From WHTI01 sp963826105 (GTDB taxonomy: Bacteria > Actinomycetota > CADDZG01 > WHSQ01), in contig CAWGWA010000013.1 of the NCBI GenBank assembly GCA_963826105.1, positions 496,001 to 560,000 of the forward strand: DNA of 64,000 nucleotides, given 5' to 3'. The notes beneath the pieces are model-generated. The model was not told the DNA's origin and did no database searches. It worked only from the letters and a program-made list of their open reading frames with translations. Below, piece by piece: positions 38,793-47,448 of the stretch. The translations under genes were made by a program, and so were the position numbers. The first letter of the stretch is position 1; the number at the start of each line of letters is the position of its first letter.

Positions 38793-39185
38793 ATGAAACG
38801 TTTGGCCGCGGGGCTCGTTGTAGGCGTGATGATCGGCGGCGCGGTGCCGGTCACGGCGGGAGCGGCGACCTCGACCGTGGGACCGAACCCGGTTCGCCAC
38901 GGCAAAAGGGTCACCATTAAAGCATTCGGATGTACCTCGGCTCCGTTCGAGAGCCCGTTCGTCGAGACCACGATCGTGAACTCAGATGGCGATGAGGTGT
39001 ACTCGTCCTCAGTCCCGGGCGACGACACCGATGCCATCAACACGGTCAAGGTCAGGATCCGGAAGAAGAAGTATCCCGCCGGTACCTATACGGTTCACGT
39101 GGATTGCTTCATGGATGCGGAGCTTGGGTCCGACACATACAGGTACCAGGATGTTCACGAGTTGAAGGTCAAGAAGAAGAGATAG
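38793..39185 (+). CDS. Secreted beta-rich protein, paralogue 2
   Basis: Signal peptide MKRLAAGLVVGVMIGGAVPVTAGAA, then a mature part starting STVGPNPVRHGKRVTIKAFGC and ending KKKYPAGTYTVHVDCFMD, SDTYRYQDVHELKVKKKR. It shares with the 37471 product the PNPVR start, a C, I-N-DGD-VYSS, K-KYP-G-Y-V-VDC and H-LKVK end, at about the same length (130 aa). Both are followed by unrelated genes, so this is a dispersed duplication within 1.3 kb. The function is unknown. Confidence 0.75.
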   Translation: MKRLAAGLVVGVMIGGAVPVTAGAATSTVGPNPVRHGKRVTIKAFGCTSAPFESPFVETTIVNSDGDEVYSSSVPGDDTDAINTVKVRIRKKKYPAGTYTVHVDCFMDAELGSDTYRYQDVHELKVKKKR

Positions 39186-39193
39186 TTGTGTGG

Positions 39194-40105
39194 TTAGTGC
39201 TCGCGACGTGAGGCGAGTACGGCTCCACCGATGACCAGAACGACGCCTCCTAGCGCGATCGCCGCGACCTTCTCGTCGAGGAAGACGGCGCCGAGGATCA
39301 GCGAGACGACCGGGATCAGGTAGGTAACGAACGAGCCCCTCGGGCCCCCGACGCGACCGACCAGCGTTCCCATGAAGACGAACGCCAGCCCCGTCCCCAG
39401 GACTCCGAGGACGACGACCGAGCCGAATGGCTTCCAGGCGAATTCGGAGCGCATCACCCCGAGGATGCCGAAAGGTGCGACCCACAGGGTGCCGAGCGCC
39501 AGAACGCGGGCCATGACGGGGATCGATCCGTATTTCTGCTGTAGGGGACCGATGACGTTCGTAGCGAAGCCATAGCAAATGGTCGCAAACACAACCATGA
39601 GAACTCCAACGAACGCCGTTCCACCCTCCGCACTCGAACCCACACTCACGAGCACGATCCCGGTGAAGCCGACCGCGATCCCGAGACGCTGCGACCCGCG
39701 GGGAACCCGGGAGAAGAAGAGGGCGCCGAAGAGACCGGCGAAGAGCGGGGTTCCTCCATTGAGGAGCCCGGTGACCGCCGAGTTGATGTGCTCCTCGGCG
39801 AGGGGGAACAGGGTGAATGGGATCCCGACCCAGACGATCGACAGCAGGGTCAGGCGCCCCCAGTCCTCGCGAGCGACCGGCCTTCTAGCTGCGGGAAAGG
39901 CCATCAGGGCGATCGCTCCCAGCCCCACCCGACCCAACGTGATCAGTCCCGGATGGAAGGTCTCGAGGGCCCACTTGATCAAGAGGAACGACGACCCCCA
40001 GATGAGCCCTACCGCACTGAACAGCATCCAGTCGAGGGCCTCAAAGGCCTCGCGGTCGGATCGGACGGCTTCGGTGATGGAGACAGGTTCACTCACGAAC
40101 GCCAT
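39194..40105 (-). CDS. EamA-family (DMT) transporter
   Basis: A 303-aa membrane protein with about ten transmembrane helices in two EamA repeats. The first opens with WMLFSAVGLIWGSSFLLIKWAL, the second with VGVLMVVFATICYGFATNVIG. PRGSFVTYLIPVVSLILGAVFLDE near the end is the typical signature. These carriers export metabolites or amino acids; the substrate is unknown. It is convergent with the small secreted protein at 38793. Confidence 0.9.
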   Translation of the reverse strand: MAFVSEPVSITEAVRSDREAFEALDWMLFSAVGLIWGSSFLLIKWALETFHPGLITLGRVGLGAIALMAFPAARRPVAREDWGRLTLLSIVWVGIPFTLFPLAEEHINSAVTGLLNGGTPLFAGLFGALFFSRVPRGSQRLGIAVGFTGIVLVSVGSSAEGGTAFVGVLMVVFATICYGFATNVIGPLQQKYGSIPVMARVLALGTLWVAPFGILGVMRSEFAWKPFGSVVVLGVLGTGLAFVFMGTLVGRVGGPRGSFVTYLIPVVSLILGAVFLDEKVAAIALGGVVLVIGGAVLASRREH

Positions 40106-40144
40106 GGTCCCACGCGACTGTGACGGCTTCTGTCGCTTCCCCGA

Positions 40145-40624
40145 CTAGCGCACCTCGGGCGGCACCGGTTCTCGGAGTTTCTTGGGCAGGAAGTTTGCCC
40201 CCGGTCCGTAGCGGGCCGCGAAGTCGTCCGGGTTCTGGATGGCGCACCGCTTGAGGGAGAGACACCCGCACCCGATGCAGCCGTCGAGGCCGTCGCGCAA
40301 CGCCTCGAGGGACTCGATCTGGGCGTTAAGCCGCCGACGCCAGGCCCCCGAGAGTCGTGACCAGTCGGCCTTCGTGGGGGTTCGGGAGTGGGGGAGTGAG
40401 TCGAGCGCGTCTTTCACCTCTTCGAGGGTCAACCCGACGTGTCGCGCCGCTCGGATGAACGCGAGCCTGCGAAGGACCTCGCGATGGAACCGGCGCTGGT
40501 TGCCGTCGGTCCGCGAGGCCGAGATCAGGCCCTCTCGTTCGTAGAAGCGGAGGGCCGAGGCCGCGTACCCGCTCCGCTCGGCGACCTCGCCAACGGACAA
40601 GGAATCGTGGGTGGTGAGGTGCAA
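40145..40624 (-). CDS. soxR: SoxR-type MerR-family redox regulator
   Basis: A 159-aa MerR-family activator. The N-terminal winged helix SVGEVAERSGYAASALRFYEREGLI is followed by a dimerisation helix and a [2Fe-2S] site with the exact SoxR spacing C-x2-C-x-C-x5-C (Cys 116, 119, 121, 127; GCIGCGCLSLKRC). SoxR in actinobacteria responds to redox-active compounds. Start TTG at 40624 has AGGAGG 7 bases upstream. It is divergent from an SDR gene whose promoter has the MerR-type 19-bp spacer, the likely target. Confidence 0.92.
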   Translation of the reverse strand: MHLTTHDSLSVGEVAERSGYAASALRFYEREGLISASRTDGNQRRFHREVLRRLAFIRAARHVGLTLEEVKDALDSLPHSRTPTKADWSRLSGAWRRRLNAQIESLEALRDGLDGCIGCGCLSLKRCAIQNPDDFAARYGPGANFLPKKLREPVPPEVR

Positions 40625-40644
40625 GTGGGCGCCTCCTTGATTGC

Positions 40645-40675
40645 TTGACTTAAAGCTTACTTCAACTTCTAGGAT
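40645..40675 (+). promoter_or_regulatory. MerR-type promoter with 19-bp spacer (probable SoxR target)
   Basis: TTGACT (40645-40650), exactly 19 bases, then TAGGAT (40670-40675), pointing to the SDR gene. MerR-family regulators act on such over-long spacers; the spacer contains CTTAAAGCTTACTTCAA, resembling the ACCTCAAGCTT-type SoxR site. The soxR gene starts 21 bases to the left. Confidence 0.68.
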
Positions 40676-40704
40676 GCGCAGAACGTCTAGCAGGAGGTCT
40701 TCAC

Positions 40705-41400
40705 ATGCCCGTTGCACTGATAACCGGCGGTTCCCTCGGATTCGGACGCGCCCTCGCAGCCGCCCTGGCAGGACGCAGCTGGAAGGTCGTGATCGATGGG
40801 CGCGACCCAACCGCCCTCGAGACGGCGGTCGCGGCGATGCCCTCCGGAGCGATCCGCGCGATCCGTGGAGACATCGCCGACCCGAGTCACCGGAGGGCCT
40901 TGATCGCGGCAGTCGCGGAGGAGGGCGGTCTCGATCTCCTGGTCAACAACGCCAGTTCCCTCGGGCCGAGTCCGCAGCCCCTTCTAGCCGACTATCCCCT
41001 CGACGTCCTGCGGCGGGTCTTCGAGGTCAACGTGTACGCGCCTCTGGCACTGATCCAGGCGGCACTGCCGGTACTGGGCGATGGAGGCGTCGTGGTGAAC
41101 GTGACCTCTGACGCCGCGGTCGAGGCCTACGACGGGTGGGGCGGCTACGGATCGTCGAAGGCGGCCCTAGAAGGACTCACGAGGATCTTGGGCGCCGAGC
41201 ACCCCGGCCTTCACTTCTACGCGTTCGATCCGGGTGACATGCGTACGCGGATGCATCAGGAAGCGTTCCCGGACGAAGACATCTCCGATCGCCCCGAGCC
41301 CGAGTTCGTGGTCCCGTCGCTCCTGAGACTGCTCGACGAACGACCCCCAAGTGGTCGCTACCGGTCGAGCGATCTTCTGGTCTCGGGGAGCACATCGTGA
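40705..41400 (+). CDS. Short-chain dehydrogenase/reductase
   Basis: A 231-aa SDR. The cofactor motif is ALITGGSLGFGRALAAALAG, the NNAS motif is LDLLVNNASSLGPS, and the catalytic Tyr/Lys pair lies in GWGGYGSSKAALEGL (YxxxK). The Arg in VVIDGRD favours NADP. AGGAGG lies 8 bases before the ATG. It is probably activated by SoxR and is coupled to the QueA-like gene (TGA/GTG overlap). The substrate is unknown; a role in handling redox-active compounds is inferred. Confidence 0.88.
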   Translation: MPVALITGGSLGFGRALAAALAGRSWKVVIDGRDPTALETAVAAMPSGAIRAIRGDIADPSHRRALIAAVAEEGGLDLLVNNASSLGPSPQPLLADYPLDVLRRVFEVNVYAPLALIQAALPVLGDGGVVVNVTSDAAVEAYDGWGGYGSSKAALEGLTRILGAEHPGLHFYAFDPGDMRTRMHQEAFPDEDISDRPEPEFVVPSLLRLLDERPPSGRYRSSDLLVSGSTS

Positions 41401-42452
41401 CGGCCGTCCGAGCCGAGGTTCTGATCGAGGAACCCCGTCGGCTCGAGGACGCGACCGAGCCGCCCGAGGCTCGCGGCCTGGACCGGGACGAGGTCAAGCT
41501 CATGGTCGTTTCCGGCCACGGCCTCGAGCACACGCGTTTCTTCGACCTCGCGCGCTTCCTCACTCCGGGAGACCTCGTGGTCGTCAATACGTCGGCGACG
41601 CTGCCCGCCGCGATCGATGGGATCAGAGCCGATTCGCGATGGACCGTCGTGCACCTGGCGGCACCGCTCGACGACGGGACGTGGACGATCGAACTCCGCG
41701 AACCGGATGCTTCGGGGCCACAGACGGATTCCCACGACGGAGAGCGCATCGACCTGATCGGCGGAGCGCACCTCGAGATCGTGTCGGCGTACCCGGGCAC
41801 CGATGACTTTCGCCGCATCTTGCGTGCGCGGCTGGCTGTCGAGGGACGGGTGAGCGACTACCTGGCGCGATTCGGTCGTCCGATCAGTTATTGCTACGTG
41901 CAGCAGCGCTGGCCCCTGGCGATGTACCAGACCGTGTTCGCCCGCGACCCCGGCAGTGCAGAGATGCCGAGCGCGGGCCGCCCCTTCACCGCTGATCTGC
42001 TTACCGAGCTGATCGTTCGGGGGATCGCCATCGCTCCGATCACCCTGCACACCGGAGTCTCGTCACAGGAAACCGGCGAACCCCCACTGCCCGAACGATT
42101 CCAGGTTCCGGCCGCAACCGCGGAGTTGATCAATCACACCCGGGCCCACGGTGGACGCGTGATAGCGATCGGAACCACCGTTACCCGGGCTCTCGAATCG
42201 GCAGTGGGAGAGGACGGTTCCGTGATCCCGGTGGAGGGTTGGACCGACCTGGTCCTGGGTTCGAACCGGCCGGCTCGCGTGGTCGACGGTCTCGTGACCG
42301 GTTGGCATGCCCCCGAGGCGTCTCACATCGAGCTCCTGCATGCGGTTGCCGGTAACGAGTTGGTGGCGCGCGCGTACCAGGCAGCAGAGGCGGAGGGCTA
42401 TCTGTGGCATGAGTTTGGGGATTCCTGTCTGTTGCTACCGGATAGGCGATGA
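41397..42452 (+). CDS. QueA-like S-adenosylmethionine:tRNA ribosyltransferase-isomerase family protein
   Basis: A 351-aa member of the QueA family, divergent from the classical enzyme. Matching parts are TRFFDLARFLTPGDLVVVNTSATLPAAI, RPISYCYVQQRWPLAMYQTVFA, GSAEMPSAGRPFTADLL (the GSVAAPTAGLHFT region, with H replaced), and IAIGTTVTRALES. Classical QueA adds the epoxycyclopentane of queuosine in tRNA. The changed motif and coupling to an SDR under a SoxR-type promoter leave open whether this protein acts on tRNA. No other queuosine genes are in the window. Confidence 0.8.
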   Translation: MTAVRAEVLIEEPRRLEDATEPPEARGLDRDEVKLMVVSGHGLEHTRFFDLARFLTPGDLVVVNTSATLPAAIDGIRADSRWTVVHLAAPLDDGTWTIELREPDASGPQTDSHDGERIDLIGGAHLEIVSAYPGTDDFRRILRARLAVEGRVSDYLARFGRPISYCYVQQRWPLAMYQTVFARDPGSAEMPSAGRPFTADLLTELIVRGIAIAPITLHTGVSSQETGEPPLPERFQVPAATAELINHTRAHGGRVIAIGTTVTRALESAVGEDGSVIPVEGWTDLVLGSNRPARVVDGLVTGWHAPEASHIELLHAVAGNELVARAYQAAEAEGYLWHEFGDSCLLLPDRR

Positions 42453-42500
42453 GTTCGACGGGCGGGTCTAGAGCGCCGCCCGAGGGGGCATGATGAGGTC

Positions 42501-42905
42501 ATGACACGATGGGACGACCCCGAGATCGCCGCCGGGATCCTCGAGAGCTACAAGTCGTGGGCGGTGGTCGGTTGCTCTAGCGATCCCGCCAGGCCGAGCC
42601 ACGGCGTGGCGACCTTCCTCCAGGGACGCGGTTTCGAGATCGTGTGTATCAACCCTAACTACGACAGCTGCATCGAAGGTCTGCCTTGTTATCCGGATCT
42701 CCATTCGGTTGAAGAGACGATCGAGGTCGTCGATATCTTCCGGAGACCGGACCAGGTTGAGCCTCACATCGAAGAAGCGATCGACATCGGAGCCAAGGCG
42801 GTCTGGATGCAACTCGGCGTGATCAACGAGAAGGCCGCTCAACGCGCCGCCGACGCCGGCCTCCAGGTAGTCATGGACCGCTGCCCTCGCATCGATCTCT
42901 CCTAG
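42501..42905 (+). CDS. CoA-binding domain protein (YccU-like)
   Basis: A 134-aa protein with a single CoA-binding Rossmann-like domain: KSWAVVGCSSDPARPSHGVATFLQGRGFEIVCINPNY, LHSVEETIEVVDIFRRPDQV, AKAVWMQLGVINEKAAQRAADAGLQVVMDRC. Length and motif order match the small YccU/YneT proteins, whose role is not settled. ATG at 42501. It is convergent with the KimA-like gene. Confidence 0.87.
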   Translation: MTRWDDPEIAAGILESYKSWAVVGCSSDPARPSHGVATFLQGRGFEIVCINPNYDSCIEGLPCYPDLHSVEETIEVVDIFRRPDQVEPHIEEAIDIGAKAVWMQLGVINEKAAQRAADAGLQVVMDRCPRIDLS

Positions 42906-42906
42906 A

Positions 42907-45165
42907 TCAGTCCGCGAGGTGGTACGGAACGCTCGCCACGACGACGCCACGCTCGAACAACAGATGCCGCTTCACGAGAAGTGCTGACTGCCCGTGAAGC
43001 AGATGATGCCGCCGTTTCCGAACGATGAACTCCGGGATGACCACGGTCACGACCCGATCGGTGCCGTCCGCCTCGAACTGCCGGATGTAGTCCACGAGTG
43101 AACGCCCGATATCCCTGAACGGCGAGTCGTGGATCTCCAAGGGCACCTGGATCTGATTCCCCAACCATTCTTCGGCCAGCCGGTCGGTGGCAGCCGGATC
43201 GAGTCCGAAGTTGAGAGCGCGGAGGTCGACCGCGCCCAGGGTCTCGGCGTACTCCAGCGCCTGGAGGCTCGCATTGTGCACACCGGAGACGAGGACCACT
43301 ACGTGGTTCCTGGCCGGCTCCCGAGTCACTGCCGGGTCGCCCTTCATCGCCGGGATATCGATCACTTGGATCGAACGCTCGGCGAGGAACGAGGCCTTGA
43401 GGCGATGCACCTTGGGACGACGCAGGATCTCCCAGAGACCGCCGCCTTCGAGCATCTCGGGAACCAGGAGGCTGAAGAAGTCCTCGGCCGGGAGTCGCTC
43501 CTTCATTGCGTTGAGATGCGACTTGATCCGCTGCTCGGGACGACCGGACCCGTCGACGATCGTGACCGGGATGTCGGGCGCGATCAGATCGAACCCGGAG
43601 GCATCCGCCTCATTCAACGCGATCGCGGTGATCTCGCGGGGTCGCGCCGAACGGGCATAACCAACCGCTCTGGTGGTGGCTGAGTCCACACCTCTCAACA
43701 GGATGACCATCGAATGATGTCCTGCGCGCCGGTCGATCGGACGTCGGGAAGGATTCGCAAGTTGTCGACCAACGTCGCGGTAGTGATGTTCGATCGAGCG
43801 CATCAGGAGGATCAGCAGTGGGATCATGCAAACGACGATCCATGCGCCGTGAGTGAATTTGGTCGTCACCACGATAAGGAAAACGAGTCCGGTGATGGCC
43901 GCTCCTGCACCGTTGATGAGCATGCGGCGCCCGGCGCCCGCCTCACGCGTTCGTTTCCAGTGAACCACCATCCCCGCCTGGGACAGTGTGAAAGAGATGA
44001 ACACGCCAACGAGATAGAGCTGGATCAGCTTGTTGAGGTCGGCGTCGAAGACCACCACCAGGAGTGAGGCGAGAACTGCCAGGATCAAGATCCCGTTGGA
44101 AAAGACGAGTCGATCGCCCCTGTTCACGAACTGACGAGGCATGAAGCGGTCCTGAGCAAGGATCGATACCAGTCGCGGAAAGTCCTGATAGGCGGTGTTG
44201 GCAGCCAGGATCAGGATGCCGGCGGTCATGGTCTGTAGGGCATAGAACATGAATCCGCCGCCGAACACCGCGTGAGAGATCTGTGCGACCACCGTGCGGG
44301 CCGATTCCTCGGTGTAGACCACCTGGGTCTTGTTGGCGAGCCATGAGATCCCGAGGAACATGGTGATCGACATCACGCCCATCACGGTCAGGGTTGATGC
44401 GGCGTTCCGAGACTGCGGGTAGCGGAATGCAGGCACCCCGTTCGAGATCGCTTCGACCCCGGTCAAAGCGGTCGTGCCGGCGGAGAACGCCTTAAGGATC
44501 AGGAACAACGTCAGCGCTTGCTCAGACTCGAGATGGGTTCCGGCGCTCTCTGCCAGAGGACAACCACCAACGCACTTCACGAATCCGGTGACGAGAAGCG
44601 CGTACACCGAGATGACGAAGCCATAGGTAGGAATAGCGAAGAGCGTTCCCGACTCTTTCGTCCCCCTCAGATTCATCAGGGTCACGAAAACGATGAACGC
44701 GATAGCGAGGCCGATCTTGCGATCGGCCAAACCTGGAGCGGCGGAGGTGATCGCGTCGACCCCGGCGGTGATCGAAACCGAGACCGTCAGGATGTAGTCG
44801 ATCAACAGAGCCGCGGCCGCGAGCAAGCCCGGATAGGTCCCGAGGTTCTCGTGGGCGACGATGTAGGCGCCACCCCCGCTCGGATACGCGTGCACGGTCT
44901 GCCGGTAGGAGATGACTACCGTTCCCAGGAGGAACGCGACTGCCAGTGAGATCGGTAAGACCAGGCTGAGGGCACTGGAGCCCACCATCGCCAGAACCAG
45001 CAGGATCTCCTGCGTTGCGTAGGCGTTCGAGGACAGCGGATCCGAGGAGAAGACGGGAAGAGCCAGGGTCTTGGGAAGCAGAGTGTGCTCGAGCTCGCTC
45101 GAGGCCATCTCCCGACCCAGGACCACTCGCTTGAAGATCCTGGTCTTGCTCATCGAAGCGGCCAC
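42907..45165 (-). CDS. KimA-like APC-superfamily potassium importer
   Basis: Intact 752-aa protein: about 12 transmembrane helices in the first 450 residues, then a long cytosolic part. The N-terminal signatures LALPVFSSDPLSSNAYATQEIL, ISYRQTVHAYPSGGGAYIVAHENLG and LIDYILTVSVSITAGVDAITS closely follow those of Bacillus KimA/YdaO, a proton-coupled potassium importer inhibited by c-di-AMP. The C-terminal part has two Rossmann/USP-like stretches (HHSMVILLRGVDSATTRAV; NHVVVLVSGVHNASLQALEY). GTG 45165 with GGAAGG upstream or ATG 45153 is the start. It is divergent from KdpD/KdpE-like genes, supporting a role in potassium uptake. Confidence 0.87.
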   Translation of the reverse strand: MAASMSKTRIFKRVVLGREMASSELEHTLLPKTLALPVFSSDPLSSNAYATQEILLVLAMVGSSALSLVLPISLAVAFLLGTVVISYRQTVHAYPSGGGAYIVAHENLGTYPGLLAAAALLIDYILTVSVSITAGVDAITSAAPGLADRKIGLAIAFIVFVTLMNLRGTKESGTLFAIPTYGFVISVYALLVTGFVKCVGGCPLAESAGTHLESEQALTLFLILKAFSAGTTALTGVEAISNGVPAFRYPQSRNAASTLTVMGVMSITMFLGISWLANKTQVVYTEESARTVVAQISHAVFGGGFMFYALQTMTAGILILAANTAYQDFPRLVSILAQDRFMPRQFVNRGDRLVFSNGILILAVLASLLVVVFDADLNKLIQLYLVGVFISFTLSQAGMVVHWKRTREAGAGRRMLINGAGAAITGLVFLIVVTTKFTHGAWIVVCMIPLLILLMRSIEHHYRDVGRQLANPSRRPIDRRAGHHSMVILLRGVDSATTRAVGYARSARPREITAIALNEADASGFDLIAPDIPVTIVDGSGRPEQRIKSHLNAMKERLPAEDFFSLLVPEMLEGGGLWEILRRPKVHRLKASFLAERSIQVIDIPAMKGDPAVTREPARNHVVVLVSGVHNASLQALEYAETLGAVDLRALNFGLDPAATDRLAEEWLGNQIQVPLEIHDSPFRDIGRSLVDYIRQFEADGTDRVVTVVIPEFIVRKRRHHLLHGQSALLVKRHLLFERGVVVASVPYHLAD

Positions 45166-45310
45166 TCGGGCGAGCCTTCCTAGAGGAGGATGTCGACTTC
45201 AGTGTCGCGACCCCGCCATGACGAAGGCGTTAGGAAACCCCTTGCGTGCGTAAGGATTCCGTAAGTTTCATCAGGCCCGAGCGTGCTTTCGGGGTTCGAT
45301 TGGGCAGACA

Positions 45311-46780
45311 ATGAGATCGATGACCGATCCGGGACAACACCGAGGGCAGCGCACACCTCCCTGGCGGGGGATGGCCGTCGCGGTGGTCAGCCCCGCGCTG
45401 GTGTCGACACTCGCGATCTCCGACGCACAACCCTCCCGATCCGTTGTGGCCGTTCTGTACGTCATGTCGATCGTGGTCGCGGCGCGACTCGGGGGTTCTC
45501 TCGCGGGAGTAGGTGCCTCGCTGGTGTCATTCTTGGCCCTCAACTACTTCTTCACCCCACCTCTCCACACCTTCGAAGTCGGGACGGTGGAGGATGTCGT
45601 TTCTCTGTTCGTGTTCCTCGTCGTTTCGGTGATCGTCGGATTCCTGTATTCATCCGTGGTTGCCTCACGAGCCAAGAGCGAGCGACGTGAGTTCGGGGCG
45701 CGCCTGATGAATCGGCTGGCGACCCGATTGCTGTCTGGAGATCCGCCGGAGGAGGCATTGTCGAGGTTCAGCTCTGGGGTTGTGGATCTTCTGGGTCTGG
45801 CGCATTGCGAGATCGAGACCGTCTTCAGTGGGGACTCATCCGACTTGGCCCGGGAGAGCGTCGTTACGGAGCCGACCAGAGAAGTGCGCCTGGTGGCGAG
45901 AGGGAGCGAGATCGGGACCATGCGGCTGTGGTTCGGTTCAGGCACCCGTCTCGGCGAGAGTGAGGAGCAGCTGCTGGCGTCGCTCGCGACTCAACTGGCG
46001 CTAGCTCTCGAGAGTTGGCGATTGAGCCTCGAGGTCCGCCGAGCAGAGTTGGAGGTCAGCGCCACCCGACTGAAGGCCGCGTTGTTCTCGGGGGTCACGC
46101 ACGACGTCAAGACGCCTCTGGCCGCGATCACAGCATCAGTGACGAGCCTTATCGATGGCCGGGGATTCTCGGAGGAGGAACACCGCGAACACCTCGAGAC
46201 CATCAAGCAGGAGGCCGAGCGACTCCATCGAGTGGTCAACAACCTGCTCGATGTTGCACGGCTCCACGCTGGAGCCCTGGTAGCTACGAAGGTCCCGAGC
46301 CCGATCGATGAGCTGATGGAGAGTGTCGTGCATCGACTTCGCCCGAGTCTAGGTCCCCGAGAGGTCGACATCCGGGTCGGGGATGAGGTCCCAGAGATCC
46401 CGATGGACGTGGTTCAGATCGATCAGGTGCTGACGAACCTGATCGAGAACGCGATCAAGTTCACACCTGACGGAAGTGCCATCTTCCTGTCGGCCGTCGG
46501 CCACCCTGGCGGCATAAGAGTGACGGTGGAGGATAGGGGACCGGGCATCGCGAGTTCGGACCGCGATCGGATCCTGGAACCCTATGAGACCGGACGGACC
46601 GCGAACTCGGGCACCGGGCTAGGTCTTGCCATATCGAAAGCGATCGTCATCGCTCATGGAGGTCGGTTATGGGTACGTGAGGCGCCGAGCGGCGGCGCGG
46701 CCATCACCTTCGAGCTGCCGGGCGAGCCCGACGGTCTCCCCGAGGCGGTGATCGATGGCAGCGCGGGTTCTAGTCGTTGA
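45311..46780 (+). CDS. KdpD-like sensor kinase lacking the KdpD N-terminal domains
   Basis: A 489-aa histidine kinase: four helices of a DUF4118 sensor (LGGSLAGVGASLVSFLALNYFFTPPLHTFEV), a GAF-like region, H-box VTHDVKTPLAAITAS, N-box NLIENAIKFTP, G1 DRGPGI and G2 GTGLGLAISKAI. This is the C-terminal half of KdpD; the KdpD/USP input domains, including the c-di-AMP-binding part known in other bacteria, are absent. It overlaps the KdpE-like gene by 26 bases and is divergent from the KimA-like gene. The kdpFABC genes are not in the window. Potassium sensing is inferred. Confidence 0.88.
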   Translation: MRSMTDPGQHRGQRTPPWRGMAVAVVSPALVSTLAISDAQPSRSVVAVLYVMSIVVAARLGGSLAGVGASLVSFLALNYFFTPPLHTFEVGTVEDVVSLFVFLVVSVIVGFLYSSVVASRAKSERREFGARLMNRLATRLLSGDPPEEALSRFSSGVVDLLGLAHCEIETVFSGDSSDLARESVVTEPTREVRLVARGSEIGTMRLWFGSGTRLGESEEQLLASLATQLALALESWRLSLEVRRAELEVSATRLKAALFSGVTHDVKTPLAAITASVTSLIDGRGFSEEEHREHLETIKQEAERLHRVVNNLLDVARLHAGALVATKVPSPIDELMESVVHRLRPSLGPREVDIRVGDEVPEIPMDVVQIDQVLTNLIENAIKFTPDGSAIFLSAVGHPGGIRVTVEDRGPGIASSDRDRILEPYETGRTANSGTGLGLAISKAIVIAHGGRLWVREAPSGGAAITFELPGEPDGLPEAVIDGSAGSSR

Positions 46781-47444
46781 CGACGACAGGCAGATGCTCC
46801 GAGCGGTCAAGAACGCTCTCACCGCGCGCGGATACGAGGTGGTGACGGCCGGGAGTGGTGAAGGAGCTCTGGATCTGGCTGCAGAAGGAGATCTCGATCT
46901 CGTACTCCTCGACCTCGGACTCCCGGGGATCGAAGGACACGAGGTGATCGAACGCCTCCGATCGTTCTCCGAAGTACCGGTGATCGTGATCTCGGTTAGG
47001 GAGTCACAAGAAGACAAGGTCGCGGCTCTGGACGTGGGTGCCGATGATTTCGTAACCAAACCCTTCGGGATGGCCGAGTTGCTTGCGCGTATGCGGGCGG
47101 TACTACGGCGAGCCACGGGCGAAGCAGAGGTTCAAACCGTTCTGCGCTTCAAGGGACTGGAGGTCGACGTACTCAAGAAGCTCGTCAAGCTCGAGGACGA
47201 GCCCATCCATCTCACGCCGACCGAGTACCGGCTCCTCGAGTCGATGGCCTCCAATCCTGGGAAGCTGCTGACTCATCAGTGGCTCCTACAGAAGGTATGG
47301 GGCCAGGGGTACGGGACGGAGTCCCACTATCTGCGTCTGTACGTGAAACAGCTGAGAGAGAAACTCGGCGACAGGCCCTCGGCCCCCGTGTGGATCACGA
47401 CAGAGCCGGGACTCGGCTACCGGTGGCTTCCGGAACCGATCTGA
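46755..47444 (+). CDS. KdpE-like response regulator
   Basis: Intact 229-aa OmpR-family regulator. The receiver domain has ARVLVVDDDRQMLRAVKNAL, phosphorylation site LDLVLLDLGLPGIEG, and FVTKPFGMAELLARMRAVLRR. The DNA-binding domain has LTPTEYRLLESMASNPGKLLTHQWLLQKVWG and HYLRLYVKQLREKLGD, the H-Y-L-R-L-Y-V-K-Q sequence being typical of KdpE. It is coupled to the KdpD-like kinase. The likely target is the divergent KimA-like gene. Confidence 0.92.
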   Translation: MAARVLVVDDDRQMLRAVKNALTARGYEVVTAGSGEGALDLAAEGDLDLVLLDLGLPGIEGHEVIERLRSFSEVPVIVISVRESQEDKVAALDVGADDFVTKPFGMAELLARMRAVLRRATGEAEVQTVLRFKGLEVDVLKKLVKLEDEPIHLTPTEYRLLESMASNPGKLLTHQWLLQKVWGQGYGTESHYLRLYVKQLREKLGDRPSAPVWITTEPGLGYRWLPEPI

Positions 47445-47448
47445 GCGC

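Noticed and set aside
45166..45310. ydaO-type c-di-AMP riboswitch upstream of the KimA-like gene
   Set aside because: The 145-base divergent intergenic space is too short for the riboswitch plus a promoter, and the conserved GGGGA/GCCGAA-type core is not seen.
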